From the NCBI GenBank assembly GCA_964519955.1, contig CAZFLM010000002.1, forward strand, positions 62,001-126,000: DNA of 64,000 bases, read 5' to 3'. This document shows positions 50,175 to 57,953 of this stretch, in pieces. The position numbers and the translations under genes are program-made. Numbering within the stretch: position 1 is the first letter of the stretch; every line of letters starts with the position of its first letter. This DNA is from CAZFLM01 sp964519955 (GTDB taxonomy: Bacteria; Armatimonadota; Chthonomonadetes; Chthonomonadales; CAJBBX01). The notes beneath the pieces are model-generated. The model ran no database searches. It saw only the letters and a list, made by a program, of their open reading frames with translations, and was not told the origin of the DNA.

Positions 50175-50418
50175 ACTGCCTCCTTTCGGCCAACCCACAG
50201 CCGGCGGGCACGGAGACCCGCCCTCCAGCAGCGACTACGGCTTTGTGAACATGGATGTTCAGGATGCATACGATGACGGGCAAATGCTCTTGCGCGGCTG
50301 CCCACATTCCGCATACGCACTGGCCGAGGGCGGGTTGGCGCCCCAGGGGGCGCAACGTGCCGCAACCGCCTTCATCCTGCCCATCCTGTACATCGATGCA
50401 GAACGAGCCCCTGAACGC

Positions 50419-52620
50419 CTACTCCTCGAACAGGCCCAACTGCCCGGTGCCTGCCAGGCCGTTCGGGCCGGGGCGTGGGATGAGGCGGTCGAACCCCTCC
50501 CCCACGGCCTCGCGCAGGCGGCACGCGAACTTGTAGAGCTTGTCCATGTAGTACCCTACGTTCTCGGACTCGGGCGCGTACTGCTCCAGCTTCGCCAGCG
50601 TCCCATCCGCACGCTCGTACACGGTGATGTAGTCGCCCACGGCCGTGTTCGCCGCCACCGCCGCCGACCGTACCTTGGCGGAACTCTGGAACGTCTTGTC
50701 CGTCACCCGCTCGCGCCGCGCCAGCTTCTCGATGGGCACCTGGTGGTTGAGGATGTCCTCGATGAGCCGCGCGTAGAGATCCGCCAGGTCGTCCAGGCGG
50801 CGCTCCAGAAGCAGGTCGACCGCCGCCGCGATGAACTCCCGCCCGAATGGCTCGTCGGCCCTCGAGCGGAGCGACGCTCCCTTGAAGGTCTTCTTCCCGT
50901 CGTAACCGTGGAGCACGTAGTTCTTCGTCTTGAGCGACACCATCGTCTGGAAGCGCCCGTCGAACGCGAGCCGAATGCCCTCCGGCAGCGTGCTCCCGAT
51001 CCGCTCGATGTACGCGCGCTCCGCCTCCTCGCCCGCGATGCTCTCGTCCGGCACGAAGTAGACGCCATCCGTGTCGATCTCGATGATGCGGCTGCCGGTG
51101 GCCTCCATCTCGTCGGCGATCTTCTGCACGATGGCGCGCCCATGCTCCGTCACCGAGCCGGCCGCGTCCGGGTCGTTGAAGTTGAACCCCGCCGCGCCGA
51201 GGTAGCCGTAGAACGAGTTGATGAGCACCTTGAACGAGTTCTGCAGCCCGTCCCAGTAGTGCTTCTCGGTCCCCTCCGCGCTCTTCACCTTGCCCTTCGC
51301 CTCGATGCGCCGCCGCGTCAACTCCCGCAGGGCGGGCAGGAACACGTCGAGCACGTCGTGCGCCGGCTTGATGTGGTGCGTGAGCATGATGCTCGGGTAC
51401 AGGCTCTCGACGTCCGCCTTCACCACCCGGTCGATGACGCCCGTGGCGCGGATGTCCGTGTAGCCGCCCGCCACCGACCGCGTCGGCTGGGGCCGCGGGA
51501 TGGCGCAGCCGCGGGCCAGATAGGCGCGAACGAGCAGGCTGTTGATCTTCTCGCCCGAGCCGGAGACCGCGACGGTGTGGTAGGCGTCCGGCACCATCTG
51601 CGTCTGGTAGAACTCGGTCGCGGTGACCAGCTCTGCGAGGCGCCCGGTCTCCAGGATGTCGTGGGTGGCGTACTCGCGCACCAGGTCGGGGTCGTCGCGG
51701 TAGATCTCCGTGATCCGCGCCCGATCGACCAGGACGCGCTCCTCCTCCGCCAGGCCATAGGCGCGCGCGACCTCCTTCAGCCCGTAGCTGCTGAGCGCGC
51801 CCTTCGCCCAGTCGAAGCGCTGCACCGCCAGGTACGTGTCGATGACGTGGCGCCCGTAGATCGTGACCGGGGTGAAGGGGCGCGTGATGCCGCCGATGGC
51901 GAAGTTGCGCTCCGACCCGTACCGCGGCTCCGAGCCATCGCGCCCGAGCCCCAGCCGCGCGCCGACCTTCTCCGCCCGCTTGGTGAGGAAGGGCAGGTCG
52001 AAGCCGTAGATGTTGTGCCCCTCGATGATGTCCGGGTCGCGCTGCCGCACGAGGGCCGCGAACCGCTCCAGGATGTCCCGCTCCTCGCCGACCAGCGTGT
52101 CGAGCAGGCCGCGGTTGTCGCCGACGGCGATGATGAGGATGCGGTTCTCCTCCGGCGAGAGCCCCTCCGTCTCGATGTCCACCTGCATGCGGTGGGTATC
52201 CGCCATCGCCAGGCCCTTGAAGAGCGTGACGCCCAGGCGCAGCATCGCGAGGCGGGTCGGGTTCGGGTAGGTGAAGTGCTCGACGTGGCGGTCGCGCAGC
52301 CCGAAGCGCGCCTCCTGGTACGCGCGCCGGTCGTCGAACTCGTAGAGCCAGACGAACCCCGTCCCCGCCAGCCGCGTCGGCGCCACGCCCATGCCCGGCT
52401 CCTCGGCGAGTGTCAGCAGCCAGGGCCGGAAGGGGCGCTCCTCGCGCACGACGGTGTCGTCGGGCCGCCGCACCCACAGCGCCAGCCTGTCCTCGCCGCC
52501 CTCCGCCGCAACCACGCGCATCGTGGGATCCGCCCCGAAGAGCACGGGGTCCAGCGTGTAGGGTGGCGGTGGCGGCGGGGCAAGATCGGCCTCGTCGAAG
52601 AGGGACATCTGGTCAGCCAT
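50419..52620 (-). CDS. Family B DNA polymerase with 3'-5' exonuclease
   Basis: The 733-residue protein has Exo I (MQVDIETEGLSPEENRI near residue 146), Exo II (IIEGHNIYGFDLPFL) and Exo III (YATHDILETGRL near 318). The polymerase motifs are A (DVESLYPSIML near 402), B (KVLINSFYGYLGAAGFN near 465) and C (EIDTDGVYF near 514). All catalytic acids are present. It is close to the length of bacterial Pol II (about 780). Pol II-type enzymes copy damaged or stalled templates. The ATGGCTGA start overlaps the stop of the upstream LLRPA-tail gene, so it is translationally coupled to that array. The C-terminus (GQLGLFEE) and N-terminus (QMSLFDE) both carry clamp-binding-like QxxLF motifs. Confidence 0.92.
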   Translation of the reverse strand: MADQMSLFDEADLAPPPPPPYTLDPVLFGADPTMRVVAAEGGEDRLALWVRRPDDTVVREERPFRPWLLTLAEEPGMGVAPTRLAGTGFVWLYEFDDRRAYQEARFGLRDRHVEHFTYPNPTRLAMLRLGVTLFKGLAMADTHRMQVDIETEGLSPEENRILIIAVGDNRGLLDTLVGEERDILERFAALVRQRDPDIIEGHNIYGFDLPFLTKRAEKVGARLGLGRDGSEPRYGSERNFAIGGITRPFTPVTIYGRHVIDTYLAVQRFDWAKGALSSYGLKEVARAYGLAEEERVLVDRARITEIYRDDPDLVREYATHDILETGRLAELVTATEFYQTQMVPDAYHTVAVSGSGEKINSLLVRAYLARGCAIPRPQPTRSVAGGYTDIRATGVIDRVVKADVESLYPSIMLTHHIKPAHDVLDVFLPALRELTRRRIEAKGKVKSAEGTEKHYWDGLQNSFKVLINSFYGYLGAAGFNFNDPDAAGSVTEHGRAIVQKIADEMEATGSRIIEIDTDGVYFVPDESIAGEEAERAYIERIGSTLPEGIRLAFDGRFQTMVSLKTKNYVLHGYDGKKTFKGASLRSRADEPFGREFIAAAVDLLLERRLDDLADLYARLIEDILNHQVPIEKLARRERVTDKTFQSSAKVRSAAVAANTAVGDYITVYERADGTLAKLEQYAPESENVGYYMDKLYKFACRLREAVGEGFDRLIPRPGPNGLAGTGQLGLFEE

Positions 52621-53455
52621 GCGCGTTGGTCACCTCGGCATCGTCGCCCGCGTCAGGTTCGGCGGGGCGTAGGAGTTTCGTTTCGTCGCCGGCCCCCGAA
52701 CCACCTGCCGGACGGAGCAGCGTGGCATCGGCCGGGGCGTCCGCGGGGCGGAGGAGGGTGGCGACCTGGCGCTCTTCCGCAGCGAGGGCCTCGAACTCGA
52801 CAAGTGCGACTTGTGCGCGTGCGCGCAGGCCCTTGTCGCGCTGGGCCGCCCCGCCACCTTTCGCGAGTCTGCCTACCGCGTCGCGGCACGATGGGTCGCC
52901 CGCTCGCAGGAAGGCACCCATCGCGGCATCTGATAGGTCGGGTGGCCCGAGTAGGATGACGCCAATGAGGCGACGGCGGCGCGAGTCGCCCAGTTCGACC
53001 CACTCGCTGCCGCTCACCCGAGCGAGGGCCCGCGCCAGTGCGTGGCTGAAGGCGCCGTGGTTAGCCACACCCATTGGGAGCAGCCCATCCACGAGCGCGT
53101 CGAGCTTCGTCTCGTCCCCGCACGCATCCAACAACCCCGCCAGTCGCCTTCCCAGACGGGTCTGCCCACCAGCAAGCGCCAACACCAGTCCGACGAACCA
53201 CCCTAGGTTGCCCACGATTCCGGGTCCAGCGGCAGGATGAAGTCTGGCGTCGATCGACGCCCAGACGATGAACACCAGAAAGAAGATGACAGCTACGCGA
53301 GGCCACCACTTCCGCTGCTCGCGCAGGAATGCCGCGAACACCGCCTCAACCACCTCCGGCGTCATGGCCTCGAACGCGCCCGCCGCCTTCAGCCGCTCGA
53401 AGTCGCGCACCGAGCGCATCGCCCGCACCTGGGCCGCCGCGTCCTGGTCAGCCAT
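52613..53455 (-). CDS. Membrane protein with LLRPA-motif tail (locus 2, copy 4, next to polB)
   Basis: The 280-residue protein starts ADQDAAAQVRAMRSVRDFERLKAAGAF, shared with its neighbours. Two membrane segments follow (VAVIFFLVFIVWASI; IVGNLGWFVGLVLALAGG). A helical domain with a GDPSCRDAVGRLAKGGG segment comes next, then an acidic tail with TLLRPADAPADA, TLLRPAGGSGAGDE and KLLRPAEPDAGDD. Its ATG overlaps the stop codon of copy 3 by eight bases, and its own stop codon overlaps the polB start in the same way. Confidence 0.75.
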   Translation of the reverse strand: MADQDAAAQVRAMRSVRDFERLKAAGAFEAMTPEVVEAVFAAFLREQRKWWPRVAVIFFLVFIVWASIDARLHPAAGPGIVGNLGWFVGLVLALAGGQTRLGRRLAGLLDACGDETKLDALVDGLLPMGVANHGAFSHALARALARVSGSEWVELGDSRRRRLIGVILLGPPDLSDAAMGAFLRAGDPSCRDAVGRLAKGGGAAQRDKGLRARAQVALVEFEALAAEERQVATLLRPADAPADATLLRPAGGSGAGDETKLLRPAEPDAGDDAEVTNAHG

Positions 53456-54287
53456 GCGCCTCGACCTCCTGCGCGGGCGCCTCGGCAGGCCGGAGCAACG
53501 CCGCGTCGTCGCCATGCGGGGCGCCTTCGGCCGGGCGCAGCAACGTCGCATCGGCAGGGGCATCTGCGGGGCGGAGGAGGGTGGCAGCCTGGCGCTCCTT
53601 CTCGCGTGCGGCATCCAGCTTCGGCATCGCCTCCTTGGCTGCTTGCCAGAGATCTGCGTGCTTCTTCGCGAGCCCCTTCCCTTCCGCCAGGCGCGCCACC
53701 CGGTCGTAGCAGGAGGTGTCGCCCATGCGGACGAGGCCCCGAACGGCGGCCGCCGCCAGGTCAGTGTTGCCGGCGGTGAGCGCCACGCTCAGGCGCTTGC
53801 GCTGCTCGGGCGTGAGGCGGGCGGCATCCTCCGTCGCCAGCCGAGGGAGCAGGCGGCAGAGCGCGCCGGCGAGCGCGCTCCGGGTGCCACACTCGTGCGC
53901 GTCGAGGGCATCAAGCAGAGGCCCCACCGTGCGCGTGTCGTCGAGGCGGGTGATCAGGACCGCGAGCCGACGGTGGAGTGGGGTTGCAGCCGCCGCCGCG
54001 CCAACGCCCGACGCAGCCATACCGAACCCGCCCGCCATGCCGCCGAGATCCGGTAGGCGGAACACGTGCTCGACTAGTTTCGCGGCGACCATACACAGCG
54101 CCCCGCTCAGCAGCGCGGCCGTCCAGAACCGCCGGGGCTTCTTCCGGTTCTCGCGCGCGAACACCTCGAACAGCGCGGCCAGCGCGTCGCCGTCAAGGTC
54201 GCGGAGCGTGTACTTGGCCCCCAGCCGCTCGAAGTCGCGCACCGAGCGCATCGCCCGCACCTGCGCCGCCACGTCCTGCTCAGCCAT
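53448..54287 (-). CDS. Membrane protein with LLRPA-motif tail (locus 2, copy 3)
   Basis: The 279-residue protein has AEQDVAAQVRAMRSVRDFERLGAKYTLRDLDGDALAALFEVFARE, two hydrophobic segments (AALLSGALCMVAAKLVEHVF; GFGMAASGVGAAAAATPL) and HEAT-like helices. The conserved MGDTSCYDRVARLAEGKGLAKKHADLWQAAKEAMP precedes the tail TLLRPADAPADA, TLLRPAEGAPHGDDA, LLRPAEAPAQEVEAHG. The GDTSCYDR-LAEGKGLAKKHAD block is shared by copies 1 and 3, and in altered form by copies 2 and 4. Confidence 0.75.
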   Translation of the reverse strand: MAEQDVAAQVRAMRSVRDFERLGAKYTLRDLDGDALAALFEVFARENRKKPRRFWTAALLSGALCMVAAKLVEHVFRLPDLGGMAGGFGMAASGVGAAAAATPLHRRLAVLITRLDDTRTVGPLLDALDAHECGTRSALAGALCRLLPRLATEDAARLTPEQRKRLSVALTAGNTDLAAAAVRGLVRMGDTSCYDRVARLAEGKGLAKKHADLWQAAKEAMPKLDAAREKERQAATLLRPADAPADATLLRPAEGAPHGDDAALLRPAEAPAQEVEAHG

Positions 54288-55116
54288 GCGCCTCGACCTC
54301 CCGCGCGGGCTCCTCGGCGGGGCGGAGCAGCGTCGCGTCGTCGCCATGCGGGGCGCCGTCAGCCGGGCGCAGAAGCGTCGCATCGGCGGGCGCGTCGGCA
54401 GGGCGGAGGAGGGTGGCGGCCTGGCGTTGGCGGGCCTGTTCCGCCTCTAGGTCGGGTAGCGCGTCCTTGGCGGCTTGCCACACATCCGCGTGCTTCTTGG
54501 CCATTCCCTTCTCCTCCGCCAGGCGCTCCATCTGGCTGAGACACGAAGCGTCGCGCAGGCGTGCGAGGGCCCGCATCGCTTCGACGGCCACACCCGGCGG
54601 ACCGCTGGTCAGGATCTCGACCAGGTACCGGCGTTCGGCGCGGCCGAACGAGAAGCCGTTGCGCCCGTCTACGCAGGCGAGAGCGCGCACCAGCAGCGGG
54701 GCAGCCACGACACGCGCGGCAGGATCATCCGAGCGGACCACCTCAAGCAGCTCCCGTAGCGCACGCACCCCGTCGATGACGTCGAGGTGCCCGATGATGC
54801 TTCGCTGGAGCGGGGTCTCGTGGCATCGAGTCAGCCCCATCGCCAGACACACCAGCGAGAGCCAGGCGCACGCCCGCCAGTCGACGCCCGAGTGGGGAAA
54901 CGCCACGTAGGTGAGCAGAAGGCCCGCCGCGAACACGACAAGCGCGACGGCCGCCGCACCGACCCACTGCCGCCCGCTATCGCGCGCATGCCGCGCGATC
55001 AGCGCGCTCGTCAGGCCGCGCTTGTACTCCTCGAACGCGCCCGCCGCCTTCAGCCGCTCGAAGTCGCGCACGGAGCGCATCACCCGCACCTGGGCCGCCA
55101 CGTCCTGCTCAGCCAT
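54280..55116 (-). CDS. Membrane protein with LLRPA-motif tail (locus 2, copy 2)
   Basis: The 278-residue protein has AEQDVAAQVRVMRSVRDFERLKAAGAFEEYKRGL. Its hydrophobic segments (WVGAAAVALVVFAAGLLLTYVAF; ACAWLSLVCLAMGL) are the clearest of the set. A domain with VIDGVRALRELLEVVRSDDPAARVVAAPLLVRAL and LRDASCLSQMERLAEEKGMAKKHADVW follows. The tail is TLLRPADAPADA, TLLRPADGAPHGDDA, TLLRPAEEPAREVEAHG. The ATGGCTGA overlap with copy 1 is the same as at the other junctions. Confidence 0.75.
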   Translation of the reverse strand: MAEQDVAAQVRVMRSVRDFERLKAAGAFEEYKRGLTSALIARHARDSGRQWVGAAAVALVVFAAGLLLTYVAFPHSGVDWRACAWLSLVCLAMGLTRCHETPLQRSIIGHLDVIDGVRALRELLEVVRSDDPAARVVAAPLLVRALACVDGRNGFSFGRAERRYLVEILTSGPPGVAVEAMRALARLRDASCLSQMERLAEEKGMAKKHADVWQAAKDALPDLEAEQARQRQAATLLRPADAPADATLLRPADGAPHGDDATLLRPAEEPAREVEAHG

Positions 55117-55963
55117 GCGCCTCGACCTCCCCGGCGGGCTCGTCGGCGGGCCGGGGCAGCGTCGCGTCGTCCCCGTGCGGCGCGCCGTCGGCCGGGCGGA
55201 GGAGCGTGGCGTCAGCGGGCGCTTCCGCGGGGCGGAGAAGGGTAGCGGCCTGGCGCTCCTTCTCGCGCAGGGCCTCAAGCTCCGGCAGCGCGGCCTGAGC
55301 GGCCAGCATGAGGTCGGCGTGCTTCTTCGCGAGGCCCTTCCCCTCCGCCAGACGCGCCGCGCGGTCGTAGCAGGACGTATCGCCGATGCGAACCAGGCCT
55401 CGGAGGGTGGCACTCGCCAGGTCCGCGTCGACGCCGGCCAGCATCGTGCCCAGGCGCTTGCGCTGCTCGGTGGTAAGGAGCGCGGAATGCTCCGGAGCAA
55501 GGCCGGGAAGGAGGCGCTTCAGGGCGCCGACCGCCGCCTTGCGGCTGGAGACGTCCTGCCGGTCCAGCGCATCTGTCAGAGCGCCGACGACCCGCACGTC
55601 GTCGAGGTCGGCGATCAGGACGGCCAGGCGGCGCTGCAGCGGGGTCGCGGCACAGGCGGCGCCGATGCCCATAGCGACCATGCCGAACACTCCCGACCCG
55701 CCGCCCAGATGCCTGAGGTGGAAGACGTCCTGCAACAGCCCCAGAAGGAGTCCCCAGGCCACCATGCTGAGAACCATGGCTGCCCAGAACCGCCGGGGCT
55801 TCTTCCGGTTCTCACGGGCGAAGACGTCCAGCACGGCAGCCAGCGCGTCGCCGTCGAGGTCGCCGAACGCCCCGGCCGCCTTCAGCCGCTCGAAATCGGC
55901 GGCGCTGCGCATGGCGCGGATCTGGTCGGAGATGGTCAGTTCGGCGGAGTCGGTGGCAGGCAT
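55109..55963 (-). CDS. Membrane protein with LLRPA-motif tail (locus 2, copy 1)
   Basis: The 284-residue protein starts PATDSAELTISDQIRAMRSAADFERLKAAGAF. Membrane segments MVLSMVAWGLLLGLLQDVF and VFGMVAMGIGAACAATPL follow, then a HEAT-like part and GDTSCYDRAARLAEGKGLAKKHADLM. The tail has TLLRPAEAPADA, TLLRPADGAPHGDDA and TLPRPADEPAGEVEAHG, in which the third motif is altered (LPRPA). GGAGGAG supports the ATG at 55963. An in-frame ATG at 56092 would add 43 residues rich in Pro and Ser (SSSTSLSPPGAAPLKPADRP), without a close ribosome binding site. Confidence 0.7.
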   Translation of the reverse strand: MPATDSAELTISDQIRAMRSAADFERLKAAGAFGDLDGDALAAVLDVFARENRKKPRRFWAAMVLSMVAWGLLLGLLQDVFHLRHLGGGSGVFGMVAMGIGAACAATPLQRRLAVLIADLDDVRVVGALTDALDRQDVSSRKAAVGALKRLLPGLAPEHSALLTTEQRKRLGTMLAGVDADLASATLRGLVRIGDTSCYDRAARLAEGKGLAKKHADLMLAAQAALPELEALREKERQAATLLRPAEAPADATLLRPADGAPHGDDATLPRPADEPAGEVEAHG

Positions 55964-56099
55964 GTTCGGATGCTCCTCCACCGTTGGACGAACGGGCCGA
56001 TCCGCTGGCTTCAGGGGTGCAGCCCCAGGAGGCGACAACGAGGTAGAAGAGGAACCGCCGTCGTCGGGAACAGCAGGTGTATCGGTGCTCATGGCGTGG

Positions 56100-56654
56100 T
56101 TAGTGGAACAGCTCTCCCAGCGCGTACTGGAAGCCCGGCAGCACGTCCTCGCCGGACAGCGTGCCGTCTACGCCCACGAGGCTCACCGAGCCGTCCGCGC
56201 GATGGACGGTCAGAACACGGGCGTCCGGGTCCAGTTCCCACACGAGGCACGCGCCGGCGCGCAGCCACAGGGCCACCTTGCGCGCCACGTCCGGCGCACG
56301 GTCCGAGGGAGACCGCACATCGAGCACGATGTCCGGCGCCAGTTCCAGCATGCCCTTGGGCAGCGTGGGCGGCAGGCGGTCGGCCCGCACGAACGCCCAG
56401 TCCGGCGCAAGCACCGTGTCCAGATCGCGCTCGATGACGAAGCGCGTCTCGGCAGTGAAGCACTCGCCGAGGCGACGGTCATAGACGTAGCCAGACGAGT
56501 ACCAGGCGAGCCGCATTGTCAGGCTGCCATGCTCGGCGCCAGGTGGAGGAGGCATGCGTTCGAGTTCTCCCTCGATGAGGTCGTAACGCCACTCAGGGTC
56601 GAACTTCTCGAAGTCCTCGGCCGTGATCGGTTTGGCCCGTGCGTATGCGGTCAT
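56100..56654 (-). CDS. Uma2-family nuclease-like protein
   Basis: The 184-residue protein has the Uma2 core: ITAEDFEKFDPEWRYDLIEGELERMPPP, GEHGSLTMRLAW (AEHGSLTM in this copy), APDWAFVRADRLP, IVLDVRSPSDRAPDVARKVALWLRAGACLVWELDPDAR and VLTVHRADG. Here the usual VEVLSPS reads LDVRSPS, so the Glu of the PD-(D/E)xK core is an Asp. It is not close to the three tandem copies at 32-34 kb. It heads the LLRPA/polB operon; the next start is 136 bases away. Confidence 0.85.
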   Translation of the reverse strand: MTAYARAKPITAEDFEKFDPEWRYDLIEGELERMPPPPGAEHGSLTMRLAWYSSGYVYDRRLGECFTAETRFVIERDLDTVLAPDWAFVRADRLPPTLPKGMLELAPDIVLDVRSPSDRAPDVARKVALWLRAGACLVWELDPDARVLTVHRADGSVSLVGVDGTLSGEDVLPGFQYALGELFH

Positions 56655-56703
56655 GCTGTTGCTCGCAGTCTCAGGCTCTAGCGAAGGATGCTACCTGCCA
56701 CCA

Positions 56704-56712
56704 ATTGTACCA
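56704..56712 (-). promoter_or_regulatory. Extended -10 promoter of the Uma2-LLRPA-polB operon
   Basis: On the minus strand TGG-TACAAT (56712-56704) gives a TGn extended -10. The transcript would start near 56697, 43 bases before the ATG at 56654. No clear -35 is seen. Confidence 0.45.
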
Positions 56713-56735
56713 CTGGTCGCCGACGCCCGCCAGAC

Positions 56736-57239
56736 CTACTCCGGGCCGGCGCCGCGCTCGCCCCATGTACGGCAGATGTCGCTGGGCGCGATGCAGTCCT
56801 CGTCGAAGAGCAGGTAGGTCATGACCTCCTCGGTCTGCTCGTCGGAGATCGGCACGTAGCGCCCGCGGCCCCGCACGTACACGGTGCCCTCCGCGTCGCG
56901 GATCTCGCCCTCCGCGGTCCAGATGCGGCGGCCACCGTCGACCGTGTGCCCGGTAACGGTGACGGGGAGGCCGACGGGCACGGACTTCCTGAACTCGACG
57001 TGCAGCTCCACGGCCACGCACATGCGCTTGTTGTGCAGCGCGGGGGCCCAGCCCATCGTCTCGTCGAGCAGCGCGGAGAGGATGCCGCCGTGCACGACGT
57101 TGTTGTAGCCCGCGTGTTCCGGGCGCCCCTCGAAGTCGGTCCACACCTTCGCGCCGTCGGTCTGGAAGCGCCGGCGCAGGCCGATCGGGTTCTGGTCGCC
57201 GCAGAGGAAGCAGGTGTGCGAGTTGGGTAGGTTCGGCAA
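56736..57239 (-). CDS. PaaI-type hotdog thioesterase
   Basis: The 167-residue protein reads PNLPNSHTCFLCGDQNPIGL at the N-terminus (a CxxC found in this subgroup), then HAGYNNVVHGGILSALLDETMGWA, the hotdog catalytic HGG-x-LxDE motif, and VAVELHVEFRKSVPVG. The TTG at 57239 is six bases after a perfect AGGAGG on the minus strand, so it is preferred over an in-frame ATG at 57260 that would place AGGAGG inside the coding sequence. It should hydrolyse acyl-CoA thioesters in the cytoplasm. Confidence 0.85.
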   Translation of the reverse strand: MPNLPNSHTCFLCGDQNPIGLRRRFQTDGAKVWTDFEGRPEHAGYNNVVHGGILSALLDETMGWAPALHNKRMCVAVELHVEFRKSVPVGLPVTVTGHTVDGGRRIWTAEGEIRDAEGTVYVRGRGRYVPISDEQTEEVMTYLLFDEDCIAPSDICRTWGERGAGPE

Positions 57240-57359
57240 GGATGGCCTCCTGATGGACATGAACGTCACCACACCACGACGGTCGGGAACCAGAGTGACC
57301 GACGCGGCGTATGAAGAGGTGCGCATGTCCTCCTTTTCAGACTGTCCGCCCATATGGCG

Positions 57360-57392
57360 GAAGCCCGCCTCTCTCTCGAGAGTGCGGGCTTC
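57360..57392. terminator. Hairpin between the jag and thioesterase genes
   Basis: GAAGCCCGC (57360-57368) pairs with GCGGGCTTC (57384-57392), and the loop contains the self-complementary CTCTCGAGAG. A T-run follows on the plus strand (ATTTTG), although the flanking genes are on the minus strand, so its direction is unclear. Confidence 0.4.
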
Positions 57393-57463
57393 ATTTTGTG
57401 TGCTCCAGGCCTCAAGCGGCGCCCGCGGCGGGCGCGGGAGCCCACCGTACCGGCTCGATCGCC

Positions 57464-57943
57464 TCAGCGCGGCGCGATGATGACCCGGCGCTCCGGCTCC
57501 TCACCCTCGCTGTACGTGCGCACATCGGGGTCGTCCTGCAGGGCCTTGTGCATGATGCGGCGCTCGTGCGGGGGCATGGGCGGATCGACCTCGCACTCCT
57601 CCTGCCGCTCCTTCACCTGGGCAGCGAAGTCCTGCGCCATCTGGATCAGGACCTCTTCGCGGCGCGCGCGGTAGTTGTCCACGTCCAGCAGCAAGCGGAT
57701 ATCGGGCCCCACGCGGCGCGCGACGATCAGGTTCACCAGGTACTGGAGCGAGTCCAGCACGCGTCCCGACGAGCCGAAGGTCGACGCAGCGTCCGAGCCG
57801 ATGAACTCGGCATCCACATACGAGCCGTGACGGCCGGTGACCCGAGCCGAGATATCGAGGCCGCTCGCCTCGCAGAACTCCTGGAGGACACGCTGGACCT
57901 CCTGGATGCCGGGCTGTTCCATCAATGCGGCAGTGTCGCTCAT
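57464..57943 (-). CDS. jag: Jag/KhpB-type RNA-binding protein (KH-R3H)
   Basis: The 159-residue protein has a KH-like domain (about 10-95: LQEFCEASGLDISARV, FGSSGRVLDSLQYLVNLIVARR). The R3H domain ends PPMPPHERRIMHKAL and VRTYSEGEEPERRVIIAPR, typical of Jag. The N-terminal Jag_N domain of longer homologues is absent. Jag proteins bind RNA and are linked to YidC and cell elongation. GAGGAG precedes the ATG at 57943. The gene follows yidC by 10 bases, the usual order. Confidence 0.9.
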   Translation of the reverse strand: MSDTAALMEQPGIQEVQRVLQEFCEASGLDISARVTGRHGSYVDAEFIGSDAASTFGSSGRVLDSLQYLVNLIVARRVGPDIRLLLDVDNYRARREEVLIQMAQDFAAQVKERQEECEVDPPMPPHERRIMHKALQDDPDVRTYSEGEEPERRVIIAPR

Positions 57944-57953
57944 TGCCAACTCC

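Noticed and set aside
50247..50260. GAACATGGATGTTC as a LexA box near the DNA polymerase gene
   Set aside because: The half-sites are six bases apart rather than the four of the CGAAC-N4-GTTCG box, and the site lies downstream of the polymerase gene, not at the operon promoter.
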